Below are positions 27,887 to 36,414 of a stretch of 64,000 bases of DNA, in pieces. The notes under the pieces were generated by a model. The model was not told the DNA's origin, ran no database searches, and saw only the letters and a program-made list of their open reading frames with translations. The DNA comes from Poriferisodalis sp965262965 (GTDB lineage: Bacteria > Actinomycetota > Acidimicrobiia > Acidimicrobiales > Poriferisodalaceae): contig NZ_OZ253573.1 of assembly GCF_965262965.1 (NCBI RefSeq), positions 1,860,001 to 1,924,000 on the forward strand, read 5' to 3'. A program made the translations under genes and the position numbers. Position 1 is the first letter of the stretch, and each line of letters begins with the position of its first letter.

Positions 27887-29499
27887 CCTGAATCCACCGG
27901 TGTGGTGGGTGTGTGGGGGTTGCCGCGTCCGCGAAAAAGGCCTCCTGATCTGCGACGATTGTGATGTCGAAAGCCACATTCGTCTCAAAAACAGGAGGCA
28001 CTTTTTGTGTCTGGATCATCGCGCAGGCTGGACCGGTTCGCAACGACGTTCGATCATGAGGGCCTGGTGGCCAACGCGGGCCTGATCCTGGCGGGAACGC
28101 TGATGGACCGTCTGGGTCTGTTGGGGCTGATCGAGCGGTGGGTGCGCACCGGTTCCGCGAACCCAGGCCCGAAGATCTGCACGGTGGTCGCCGCGATGCT
28201 CGCTGGCGGCACTCACATCGATCATGTCGAGATGCTGCGCGCCGGGCGCACCGGGAGGGTGCTGGGGTTCCGCCCGATGGCGCCGTCCACGGTGGGGTCG
28301 TTCTTGCGGACGTTCACGTTCGGTCACGTCCGCCAGCTCGAAGCGGTGCTGTCGCGCACGCTCGCTCGCGCATGGCAGTTGGGAGCAGGCCCGGGCCGTG
28401 CGCCGCTGACGGTCGATCTGGACTCCACGGTCTGCGAGGTCCACGGCAAACAAAAACAAGGAGCCGCGTACGGCTACACCAGCGTGCTCGGCTATCACCC
28501 GCTGCTCGCTGCACGCGCCGACACCCGCGAGGTGCTCGCCGCACGCATGCGCAAAGGCTCCGCGGGGTCGTCGCGAGGCGTGGCGCGCTTCGCCGACGAG
28601 CTCGTCGCGAACCTGCGACGCGCCGGGGCGACCGGGCCGACCACGGTGCGCGCCGACTCGGGATTCTGGTCATGGAAACTGATCGACCGTCTCGACGCCC
28701 ACGACATCAAATGGTCGATCACCGTCGCCCTCAGATCCTCTGTGCGCACAGCGATCCAAGCGATCAGCGACGACGCGTGGGCCGACATCGACTACACCAA
28801 AGACGGCCACGCCCAAGTCGCCGAGACGACCTATGCCACCGGCCGCGGCAAAGCCAAGCGCACCGTTCGTCTCGTGGTGCGCCGCACCCGCCTCGCCCAG
28901 GGCGCACAGCGACGGCTGTGGCCCGACTGGCGACACCACGCATTCAACGCCAACACCGAACACGACACCGCCGCCGCGGATGAGTTCCACCGCGGCCACG
29001 CCGTGGTCGAGCTCGCCATCCGCGACCTCAAAGAAGGCACCGGGCTCGAACACGTCCCCTCAGGCCACTACGGCGCGAACTGCGCACCGCTCGCCTGCGC
29101 AGCGCTCGCCCACAACATCGGCCACTGGACCGACACGCTCGCCGGCGCGCCGGCGGCCACGAACCGCTCGCGCCGCACCCGACTCGTCGCCCTCGCCGCC
29201 GTGCTGGTCAACCGCTCGGGCACACCCACCCTGCGATACCCCGCCCGCTGGCCCTGGGAAACACAATTCACAGCCACGCTCAGCGCTCTCAGGGCTCTGC
29301 CCGGACCCTCCGGCTAAACGGCACAGCCCGGAACTGACGCCCCCACACAAACCCAGCGTCGACAACCCCGAACCACACCCGCACCCCTAGCCGAACACGC
29401 CCAAACACACCAAACCACACCCCCAACAACCCGACGCGACCCCAACCCGCCACCAGCCCAGAAACCCGCGCTCACCAACAACCAATCGGTGGATTCAGG
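27887..29499. mobile_element. IS1380-type insertion sequence, complete, 1613 bp
   Basis: Both ends carry the inverted repeat CCTGAATCCACCG (13/13 identical; left end 27887-27899, right end 29487-29499). A 5-bp direct repeat CTTAG flanks the element at 27882-27886 and 29500-29504, as expected for a target-site duplication. It contains one transposase gene. The identical flanks and intact ORF suggest a fairly recent insertion. The 182 bp between the transposase stop and the right end are very C/A-rich and non-coding. Confidence 0.93.
28007..29317 (+). CDS. IS1380-family DDE transposase
   Basis: 436 residues from GTG 28007 with AGGAGG 8 bases upstream. DDE residues are visible: first Asp in LTVDLDSTVCEVHGKQKQGA (about residue 131), second in TVRADSGFWSWKL (about 213) and Glu in HAVVELAIRDLKEG (about 338). 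The Y-(2)-G-Y segment after the first Asp (AYGYTSVLGYHPL) and the N-terminal FDHEGLVANAGLILAG are typical of the IS1380/ISL-type group. The length is normal for the family and no frame damage is seen. Confidence 0.93.
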   Translation: MSGSSRRLDRFATTFDHEGLVANAGLILAGTLMDRLGLLGLIERWVRTGSANPGPKICTVVAAMLAGGTHIDHVEMLRAGRTGRVLGFRPMAPSTVGSFLRTFTFGHVRQLEAVLSRTLARAWQLGAGPGRAPLTVDLDSTVCEVHGKQKQGAAYGYTSVLGYHPLLAARADTREVLAARMRKGSAGSSRGVARFADELVANLRRAGATGPTTVRADSGFWSWKLIDRLDAHDIKWSITVALRSSVRTAIQAISDDAWADIDYTKDGHAQVAETTYATGRGKAKRTVRLVVRRTRLAQGAQRRLWPDWRHHAFNANTEHDTAAADEFHRGHAVVELAIRDLKEGTGLEHVPSGHYGANCAPLACAALAHNIGHWTDTLAGAPAATNRSRRTRLVALAAVLVNRSGTPTLRYPARWPWETQFTATLSALRALPGPSG

Positions 29500-29901
29500 C
29501 TTAGACCAGATGTAGGTCTCCAGCCAACGCCAGCCCATGCGCTGGAGGGCCAGCACTAGCTCGTAGACGTAGGGATGCCGCTGTCCTCGCAGCGCTCCGC
29601 TGGCGGCTACTCGGTTCTTGATGTTCAGGACAAACGAACCTGTCTGTGCCGTGGCACGAAACATCGCCTCGGCGAATGGCAAGAACCACTCCACGTAGTG
29701 ATCTGGGTGGATCTCCGAATAACGACGCGCATCCGCATACGGGGGCGAAGTAAGGAACAAGTCGACGCTTTCAGACGGCAAGCGCTCGAGCCAGTCGGCC
29801 GTATCGCCCCACACCACTCCCTCGTCGAGCAACCGTGAAACAGCGACGCCCGGGTCGACAGGCGCGGTAGGCGCCGTGGCCGATGTGTCGTCCCGCGTCA
29901 T
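29500..29901 (-). pseudogene. DNA methyltransferase, N-terminal half (split by IS)
   Basis: 134 codons from ATG 29901. Early VVWGDTADWLERLPSESVDL leads to catalytic motif IV TSPPYADARRYSEIHPDHYV (about residues 53-72), then FVLNIKNRVAASGALRGQRH and YIWSK, where the insertion sequence begins. The TSPPY motif indicates an exocyclic-amino methyltransferase (N4C or N6A). Reading on into the element gives a non-homologous tail and no functional C-terminal half, so the enzyme should be inactive. Confidence 0.88.
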
Positions 29902-30109
29902 GCGGCCGACAGTAGCCAGCCGCTGTGACGCGAACAGCGACCGAAAGCCGTTCGCGCCACAAGCGCATTCTCCGAGGTCGGTCGGAGTTGCCCATTGGGG
30001 ACAGATTCGATCAATCTGGATTGTGAGTGGGCCATTCGAAGGCGGGAGCGATCTGTTCGCCGTCGTCATCGACTCGGTGCGTGCCATGCCCCCTCTAGGA
30101 AGCGACCGC

Positions 30110-31690
30110 TTAGGCAGACCTGCCTTGGGGCGGCAGGCTGATCGCGAAGGCGTCGCGGATGGCGGCGTCGACAGCGGGACTGATGTGCGACGGCCAGTGA
30201 TCGGCCAGCGTGGCGTTCACCCACTCATGCGCGACATCGTGTGCGGCCCGGCTGCCTGCATCGGCCCAGTCTTCGGGAGTGTCCCGGTTGCTGACCAGCG
30301 GGTACAGGTACTCGGTTTCCATGAGCTCGAGCGTCTGCGGTGAGCCGAGGAAGTGCCCTGGACCGGCGATGACTTCGGCGATGAGATCGGCCGAGAGTGT
30401 CTCAGCGTTCACCTCGATTCCCCGCACGGTGCGATTGATGGAGCCCAGCATGTCGTTGTCAATGACCAGTGCTTCAGGTGAGCACGCCAGCAGGCTCGCC
30501 AGCATCCCTGCCGACTCGTAGACGATGTTCGCTCCGGCGTGCGCGGCCAGCCCCACGTTCAGACCCTTCTCGTAGCCAGCCTGGGCGTCATTCACCTTGG
30601 AGTCCGTCATGCCCGCCGCCACGCCGGTGGGCAGTCCGAGCCAGTGGCCGAGTTGGGCCGCGGCGGCGTTGAGGATGCCTTCCTCGCCCGATCCCCCGCT
30701 CATGGCTCCCGTGCGCAGGTCGGACACGAACGGCCACATGCCCAGCAAGCATGGATGCCCGGGCGACAGCAGGTTCACGAAGGTAAGCCCGCCGAGGCAT
30801 TCTGCCAGCGCCTGTGCCAGTGAGCCTGCGAGTGCCGCGGGTGCTGTGGCGCCGGCTTGCAGTGCCGAGAGCAGGTTGATGGGCATGCCGGTGCGCACCT
30901 GTGCGACCAGGCACCGCGCCGAATCGTGAGCGAAGCGCAGCGGGGGGACGACGAACGTGTTGTTCGCCGCCATGAACGGGCGCTTCGCAAACTCGCCGGG
31001 GCCACCAAGCACGAGGTCGAACATCTCGACCGTTTCGTACACCCAGCGTGGGTCGAACCACGAGGATCCGCCCGGTTTCGTTGTGCTGCACATCACTGCG
31101 TATGCCGTGGTGATGTCGAGGTCACGGGTTTCGGGCAAGTCGCGGGCCACGACCGTGCGCACGTAGAAGTGCAGGTTGTCGAGCGTGTCGACGAGGCGGC
31201 CGCAGTCGTACACGTCTTGGGCCACCGAGTGCCGGAACGTGCGGGTGACGTGGTCGTATATGAGCACCGCCGCGCCCGAGGTGCCGAAGTAGACGTGCTC
31301 GCCGCCCACGTGCACCGACTGGTCGTCGTCAAAGCCGTGCCAGATCCACTCTTTGGCTGCTGTGGAAATGGCCCGCTCGATGACGCCGCGAGGCAGTCGT
31401 AGGCGACCGTTGTCGTCGACCCATCCGCCGAGAGGCGTCGCCGCTTCAATGAACTCGTCGAGCGGCTCGCCCATGCCAACGTCTTCGAGCAGTCCGAGGG
31501 CGGTGTCGTAGACCTGTTGCAGGTCTCTGTCGGACAGCGGCTTGAAGCGGCCCGCCGGCAGGCCAGGGCGGACCGGTCGGCGGTCGCGCTCGGGGACTGC
31601 CTCGCGGACAGCAATGCGGCCGGCTCTGCCGCCGCCTCGGCGACGGCGCGGTGCCTCAGCAGCATCCGACGGTGCGTCTGTGTCAGCCAT
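30110..31690 (-). CDS. MttB-family (trimethylamine-type) methyltransferase, non-pyrrolysine
   Basis: 526 residues from ATG 31690 (AGGAGG upstream; a GTG lies in frame at 31702). After an Arg-rich leader (RRRRGGGRAGR) the MttB barrel begins at GRFKPLSDRDLQQVYDTALG and LLEDVGMGEPLDEF. Further blocks are GGEHVYFGTSGAAVLIYD, FMAANNTFVVPPLRFAHDS, the Ala/Gly-rich core GATAPAALAGSLAQALAECL and the C-terminal HFLGSPQTLELMETEYLYP. There is no in-frame amber codon, so it belongs with the non-Pyl branch, whose studied members demethylate glycine betaine, proline betaine or carnitine. No cognate corrinoid protein is found nearby. It lies 100 bp behind the FAD/GcvT oxidoreductase, probably in one operon. 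Confidence 0.85.
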   Translation of the reverse strand: MADTDAPSDAAEAPRRRRGGGRAGRIAVREAVPERDRRPVRPGLPAGRFKPLSDRDLQQVYDTALGLLEDVGMGEPLDEFIEAATPLGGWVDDNGRLRLPRGVIERAISTAAKEWIWHGFDDDQSVHVGGEHVYFGTSGAAVLIYDHVTRTFRHSVAQDVYDCGRLVDTLDNLHFYVRTVVARDLPETRDLDITTAYAVMCSTTKPGGSSWFDPRWVYETVEMFDLVLGGPGEFAKRPFMAANNTFVVPPLRFAHDSARCLVAQVRTGMPINLLSALQAGATAPAALAGSLAQALAECLGGLTFVNLLSPGHPCLLGMWPFVSDLRTGAMSGGSGEEGILNAAAAQLGHWLGLPTGVAAGMTDSKVNDAQAGYEKGLNVGLAAHAGANIVYESAGMLASLLACSPEALVIDNDMLGSINRTVRGIEVNAETLSADLIAEVIAGPGHFLGSPQTLELMETEYLYPLVSNRDTPEDWADAGSRAAHDVAHEWVNATLADHWPSHISPAVDAAIRDAFAISLPPQGRSA

Positions 31691-31789
31691 CTTCAGGAAC
31701 ACCTCCTGCGGAAAGTTGTGTTGCGGGTGGCGCGGGCGCCAGATACTTGAGGTTCAGGGAAAGCGATGCGGTCGCGCGGCCATGAAGGC

Positions 31790-34288
31790 TCAAGCGCGCA
31801 ACGCCGTGTTGCGGGCGTCGTAGGCGGCCTCGGCGAGCACGGTTGCGGTGCGGCGCTCGCCGAGCAGGTCGAGTTCGAAGGTGCTGCCGGGGGCCTCGAA
31901 GCGGGGATCGACGTACACGAACGCCAGGCTGCGACCCACCGTGTGGCCCCAGGCGCCGCTTGTGCCGATGCCCATGGGCTCGTTGGTGCCAGGGGCGAAT
32001 GCAGGCTCGTTGCCGCGCACGTCGTTGTCGGTGGCATCCACCTCGCAGTACACGAGCACCATCGAGAGCGGTTCGCCGCGCTCTTCCGATTCGCGGCGGG
32101 CCACGGTGGCGTCACGCCCGATGAAGGGGCGGCTGTAGTCCACGAAGCGTCCCAAGCGGGCCTCGACCGGCGTGATCTCGGTGGTCAGCTCGCTGCCCCA
32201 CGCCTTGTACGCCTTCTCGATACGCATGACGTTCATGGCGTAGCTGCCGAAGTGGACCACGCCGTGCGGCTCGCCCGCCTCGACGAGCGCGTCATAGATG
32301 CGTGCGGCGTCGTCCATGGCACAGTGCAATTCCCAGCCCAGCTCGCCGACGTAGGACACCCGGAGCGCGATCGCCCGCGCACCCGCGACCGAGATCTCGC
32401 GGGCAGTCAGCCATCCGAAGTCGTCGTTGCCCACGCCCGTGTCGCTGAGCGGAGCGAGCACATCGCGAGCTCGCGGGCCCGTGACTGCCACGATCGCCGT
32501 CGCATCGGTTGCGTCTCGCACGCTCACCTGCTCGCCGGCCAGAACGTGGTCTCGCAGCCAGTCCAAGTCGTGGCTCTCGCCAATGATCGCCGAGGCCAGC
32601 CAGAACCGGTTCGGCGCCAGTCGGGCAATCGTCATCTCGCACTCGATACCGCCGAGCGGAGTGAGCATGTGGGTCAGGCGAATGCCGCCGTCACGCGCCG
32701 GCAGGCGGTTCGCCGAGAGGCGATCAAGCAACGCTGCCGCGTCGGCACCGGTCACCTCGAACTTGGCAAATGCGCTGAGATCAGCGATGCCAACACGTTC
32801 GCGTACACCGCGCACTTCGGCACCGACGACGTCGTGCGCGTTCGAGCGTCGGAAGGAGTGAGCCTCGGGCCTGCCGTCGGGGGAGAAGTACTGCGGACGC
32901 TCCCAGCCGTAGATCTCCTGCCACTGCGCACCCAGAGCATCCAGTCGGCTCCACAGCGGTGTCGTGCGGACCGGTCGACCTGCGTCGCGCTGCTCGCCCG
33001 GCAGTCGCACTTGGTACATCTCGTGGTATTCGTCGATGGCCTTCTCGAAGGCGAAGGCGGACTTCGGTCCGGTGTGGTCGCCGAACCGGCGCGGGTCCAT
33101 GCTGCGCACGTTGATCTCGGTCTGACCGTGCACCATCCACTGCGCGAGGAACTTGCCGGCGCCCGGTCCCTGCGTGATGCCGATGGACGCCCCGTTGCAG
33201 TGCCAGTAGTTGCGCACTCCCGGAGCGGGCCCCATCAGGTAGCCAGAGTCGGGCGTGTGGGTGATCGGCCCCGAGACGACCTGCTTGATGCCGGCCGACG
33301 CGAGCGCACCGATGCGCTGCTGAGCGAAGTCGAGACATTCCTCGAGCACATCGAGATCCTGGCCCGGCAGGTGGAAGTGCAGATCCCAGTCGATGCCGTC
33401 GACTCCGTACGCCCGAGCACCGCTCATCTCGTAGGGGCCGATGAGCAGCCCGTCGATTTCCTGCCGGTAGTAGCACGAGGCGCGCGGATCGCGAACGACG
33501 GGCAGTTCGGCGCTGAGTGCGGCGACCTCGGGCACCGTTTCGGTGACGAGGTACTGGTGAATGACCGACACGATGGGCACGTCGAGCCCGATCATCGCCC
33601 CGAGCTGTGGTGCGTAGTGCCCGGCCGCGTTGACGACGTGCTCGCAGTGGATGATCTCGCGCTCCGCATCGCCGTTGGCTCCGTTGCGACGCCGGGCCGG
33701 ATCGGCGCCGCCCCGAACGACTGCGACATCCCAGGAGCCATCGGGCCGCTGCGTCATGCCGGTGACGAGCGTGTGGCGCATGATCCGGCAGCCGAGATCC
33801 CGGGCACCCTTGGCCATGGCGTTCGTGCAGCTCGACGGGTCGGTCCAGCCGTCCTTGGGTGTGTAGAAGCCGAGACGGACGTCGTCGAGATCGGTGAGCA
33901 GCGGGTGCCGCTCGGCGATCTCATCGGGCCCGATGAGGTACGACTCCACGCCGATCTGGGTGAGCATGGCGTGGACGTAGTGATGCCAGTCGGCCTCGTC
34001 GACGGTACGTGCCAACCGGATCGCCCCGCAGCCATGCCACCCTGCTGACAGCCCGGTCTCGGCCTCGATGCGCGGATACAGCGAGATGGCCTCCTGGTGG
34101 ACCTTGGCCATGTTGAGGTCGCCGATGAAGTTCGGAATGAGGCCAGCCGCGTGCCACGTCGACCCCGACGTCAGCTCGCCCTTCTCAACGAGGATCGTGT
34201 CGGTCCATCCCTCGTGCGCGAGCGCGTACAGCAAGCCGGCGCCCATCGCCCCACCGCCGACGATCACGCATCGCGCTTGTTCAGGCAT
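31790..34288 (-). CDS. FAD-dependent oxidoreductase with GcvT domain (dimethylglycine/sarcosine dehydrogenase-like)
   Basis: 832 residues. An N-terminal DAO-type FAD domain has the dinucleotide motif VIVGGGAMGAGLLYALA (residues 8-24) and SGSTWHAAGLIPNFIG (about 42-57), whose His is the usual site of covalent FAD attachment. The second FAD-closing motif PDSGYLMGPAPGVRNYW is near residue 353. The C-terminal half is a GcvT (aminomethyltransferase) module with a tetrahydrofolate-binding region and RVSYVGELGWELHCAMDD (about 658-675). Such enzymes oxidatively demethylate dimethylglycine, sarcosine or related N-methyl compounds and pass the carbon to tetrahydrofolate. With the MttB-like gene behind it, a methylamine- or betaine-degrading unit is likely. 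Confidence 0.9.
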   Translation of the reverse strand: MPEQARCVIVGGGAMGAGLLYALAHEGWTDTILVEKGELTSGSTWHAAGLIPNFIGDLNMAKVHQEAISLYPRIEAETGLSAGWHGCGAIRLARTVDEADWHHYVHAMLTQIGVESYLIGPDEIAERHPLLTDLDDVRLGFYTPKDGWTDPSSCTNAMAKGARDLGCRIMRHTLVTGMTQRPDGSWDVAVVRGGADPARRRNGANGDAEREIIHCEHVVNAAGHYAPQLGAMIGLDVPIVSVIHQYLVTETVPEVAALSAELPVVRDPRASCYYRQEIDGLLIGPYEMSGARAYGVDGIDWDLHFHLPGQDLDVLEECLDFAQQRIGALASAGIKQVVSGPITHTPDSGYLMGPAPGVRNYWHCNGASIGITQGPGAGKFLAQWMVHGQTEINVRSMDPRRFGDHTGPKSAFAFEKAIDEYHEMYQVRLPGEQRDAGRPVRTTPLWSRLDALGAQWQEIYGWERPQYFSPDGRPEAHSFRRSNAHDVVGAEVRGVRERVGIADLSAFAKFEVTGADAAALLDRLSANRLPARDGGIRLTHMLTPLGGIECEMTIARLAPNRFWLASAIIGESHDLDWLRDHVLAGEQVSVRDATDATAIVAVTGPRARDVLAPLSDTGVGNDDFGWLTAREISVAGARAIALRVSYVGELGWELHCAMDDAARIYDALVEAGEPHGVVHFGSYAMNVMRIEKAYKAWGSELTTEITPVEARLGRFVDYSRPFIGRDATVARRESEERGEPLSMVLVYCEVDATDNDVRGNEPAFAPGTNEPMGIGTSGAWGHTVGRSLAFVYVDPRFEAPGSTFELDLLGERRTATVLAEAAYDARNTALRA

Positions 34289-34432
34289 GCTCAGTGATAC
34301 CGGGCGTGCTCAGCCATAGCGCACCTGCTCAGCCATACACAGGTCCCCAATGATCCAGGCCAGACGTGAGCCGTACCCCCCGGTACCGACCCCGTGGCAT
34401 GCCGATGTGATGCGCGCAAATTATCACCCGTT
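34289..34432 (-). promoter_or_regulatory. Conserved structured 5' leader of the FAD/GcvT gene (copy 1)
   Basis: On the minus strand the region upstream of ATG 34288 is about 85-90% identical by eye over roughly 105 bases to the leader before the second oxidoreductase copy (47205-47330), although no protein is encoded. A perfect hairpin GTACC/GGTAC with a G-rich loop (around 34371-34386) is identical in both. The blocks GGCATGCCACGGGG, ATTGGGGACCTGTGTATGG and GTGATAATTTGCGC are also shared. Leader 1 has an extra ~20-base repeat of GGCTGAGCA near the start codon. It could be a cis-acting RNA or simply retained duplication. Confidence 0.55.
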
Positions 34433-34458
34433 CCGCGCACCTCTGCACGTACCCCGCG

Positions 34459-36141
34459 TCAGCCCTCCTCAGACGGCATGCGGTATTCCAGCAACGAGGA
34501 TTGGCCGCGCATGGCGACGACCCGCAGGTCGCGCGAATTGCCGGCCGCATCGACGAGATTGAGGACGTCTTCGCCCACCCTGAAGTGGACTGGTCGCTGC
34601 TGACCACCGTTGACCGCGACGTTGGTGGTGTGCAGATACGTGCGATGGGAGGTGTCGAGAATCGGGTTGAGCCGACCTTCGATGCCTGGGACATATCCCG
34701 TTTGGTCCGCAAAGATCACCGACCCTCCATCGGTGATCACCTCGAGTTCCACCGCCAGCGCTCCCTCGGCGGGAATCCATCCATCCTCAACCCTGGCACT
34801 CAGCCCTTCCCCTGCGACGAACACAGTCATCGGAGCATCGTCCGTGTACAGCTTGAGCGACGCCACCCCCGTGAAGTCGCTCGTCGCTCGCTGCCATGTG
34901 TTGTTCGGAAACAGAGCCAGGACATCCGCTCCGGCGACCGGCGCTCCGCCGCAGGTCACGCGAACTGAAATGTCGGCGTCGAACTCTCGCAAGGAATCGG
35001 CAAGGGACCCCAGCGGAACAATGTCGCACTCGCCGCGCGCCTCGACATCAACGCCGCCGTACACGAGGGTTCTCGCAGCCACCGTTGGGAGCAGTTCAGC
35101 AACGCGGTCGAGCGAAAGCGAGAAGTCCGACGCGATCGTGACACCAGACTTCGCCTCGATGGCATTGATGCCCCGCTCGGTCTCGTAGAACAGATCGCAT
35201 TCGAGGCCGCTCGAGTCGCGGAAGAACGAGAGCCGAGGTTCGCGCCCGCGGTTGTAGCTGTGCTTCACGGCCTCGGCGACCACGATGTTCTCGAAGAGCG
35301 ATCCGCGCAACGGATGCGTCGCCACTTGACCCGGGCTCTCGAGCCCAAGCAGGTAAGCGGCGAGTCCCACGTCGTAGAAGTAGAGCTTCGGGGACTTCAC
35401 CAGCCGCTTGCGAACACTCGCAGCGAAGGGGGGCAGCAAGAACGCGATGTAGCTGCGCTCAAGCAGAGTCATCCAGTGGCGAATCGTCGTATGGGATACC
35501 CCGACATCGCCACTGAGCGACGACGAGTTCAGAAGTTGTCCCACCCGTCCGGCGCACAACGCCACGAATCTTCTGAACGCCGACAGATCGCCGACGCCGC
35601 CCATTCGTCGGACGTCGCGTTCGACGTACGTCTCGAAGTAATCGCCCAGCGCTTGGCGCGGATCGAGCCGTTGATCGACTATTCGCGGGTAGAAACCACC
35701 GAACACGATGTCGCCCAGTGCCTCGCTTACCCCCGCGCGTCGGCGCTCCTCAAGTGAGAAGGGCAGAAGGCGCAGCAGCGCGGTGCGGCCGGCGAGCGAC
35801 TGGCAGACAGCTTCGGACAGCTTGAGGTTCTCGCTTCCGGTCAGCACATACAGGCTGTTGCGGCCGTCTTCGTCGGCAATGACCTGCAAGTAGGAGAGCA
35901 AAGCAGGCACATGCTGTATTTCGTCGATGATTGCTGGGGGGCCCAGACGTTGCAGGAATCCTCGGGGATCATCCTCGGCAAAGGCACGGTCATCCGGGAC
36001 CTCGAGACTGGCGTACGCCACATCTCCAAAGGTCGAACGGCACAGCGTCGTCTTGCCCGCCTGCCGAGGACCCGTGACCGTCACGAACGGATACTGCCGG
36101 AACAGCCTCGTCAAGTGTCCGGTGATCTCACGTTCGATCAC
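34459..36141 (-). CDS. DUF4143-type AAA ATPase with unusual C-terminal beta-rich extension
   Basis: 560 residues from GTG 36141 (start chosen by matching the paralogue at 48582). The N-terminal AAA_14 ATPase domain has Walker A TVTGPRQAGKTTLCRS (about 21-36), Walker B AIIDEIQHVPALLSYL (about 75) and sensor YVLTGSENLKL. The DUF4143 domain follows, with YFETYVERDVRRMGG, FVALCAGRVGQLLN, SHTTIRHWMTLLERSYIAFL, SPKLYFYDVGLAAYLLG and a nuclease-like GLECDLFYE...INAIEAKSG. Residues about 400-560 are an added region with Ig/carboxypeptidase-regulatory-like strands (CGGAPVAGADVLALFPNN, later EGRLNPILDTSHRTYLHT). The paralogue lacks this extension. The cellular role of this ATPase class is unsettled. 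Confidence 0.82.
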   Translation of the reverse strand: MIEREITGHLTRLFRQYPFVTVTGPRQAGKTTLCRSTFGDVAYASLEVPDDRAFAEDDPRGFLQRLGPPAIIDEIQHVPALLSYLQVIADEDGRNSLYVLTGSENLKLSEAVCQSLAGRTALLRLLPFSLEERRRAGVSEALGDIVFGGFYPRIVDQRLDPRQALGDYFETYVERDVRRMGGVGDLSAFRRFVALCAGRVGQLLNSSSLSGDVGVSHTTIRHWMTLLERSYIAFLLPPFAASVRKRLVKSPKLYFYDVGLAAYLLGLESPGQVATHPLRGSLFENIVVAEAVKHSYNRGREPRLSFFRDSSGLECDLFYETERGINAIEAKSGVTIASDFSLSLDRVAELLPTVAARTLVYGGVDVEARGECDIVPLGSLADSLREFDADISVRVTCGGAPVAGADVLALFPNNTWQRATSDFTGVASLKLYTDDAPMTVFVAGEGLSARVEDGWIPAEGALAVELEVITDGGSVIFADQTGYVPGIEGRLNPILDTSHRTYLHTTNVAVNGGQQRPVHFRVGEDVLNLVDAAGNSRDLRVVAMRGQSSLLEYRMPSEEG

Positions 36142-36163
36142 AGCTCCAGCGTATCGCAAGTCC

Positions 36164-36197
36164 GTGCAATCTGAAACTTCACCTTTCAGATTGTGCA
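36164..36197. promoter_or_regulatory. Inverted repeat upstream of the ATPase gene
   Basis: GTGCAATCTGAAA, a 7-base spacer, then TTTCAGATTGTGCA. The inner 10 bases of each arm (CAATCTGAAA/TTTCAGATTG) pair perfectly. It lies 22 bases upstream of the GTG start at 36141, where a repressor site or an RNA hairpin would act. An almost identical element is at 57184-57217, and a half-site TGCACAATCTGA lies 32 bases upstream of the paralogous ATPase (48615-48626). Confidence 0.65.
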
Positions 36198-36414
36198 ACC
36201 ATGGGCTCTTCACCAGTTGTTGAATCGCTCTCGGTTGGCAGGAACCTCCTGATCTTGCCCACAAGGATGGCGTCATGCCACATGAGATGTCGCCTGGAAT
36301 GCCGGCGTCGCGTCGGCACAGCGAGGCGGAGAAGGGCTGTGCAGAGCGTCAGCTTGTTGAGAGCGTGTGGAGAAGTGTTTCGGAACGCGCCACAAGGCGC
36401 ATCGGAACTGGTCG

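Noticed and set aside
28138..28983. 281-codon alternative frame inside the transposase
   Set aside because: Arg-rich shadow frame; the DDE motifs are in the 28007 frame only.
30110..31690. MttB-like gene considered as a pyrrolysine-dependent trimethylamine methyltransferase
   Set aside because: There is no in-frame amber codon within the reading frame, so pyrrolysine is not used.
31766..34048. 760-codon open frame on the plus strand, opposite the FAD/GcvT gene
   Set aside because: Shadow of the minus-strand gene; no domain motif, and the reverse strand has full FAD and GcvT signatures.
34289..34432. Leader considered as a known riboswitch (glycine, THF, SAM or guanidine)
   Set aside because: The conserved core sequences of these classes are not seen; it is kept only as an unclassified candidate.
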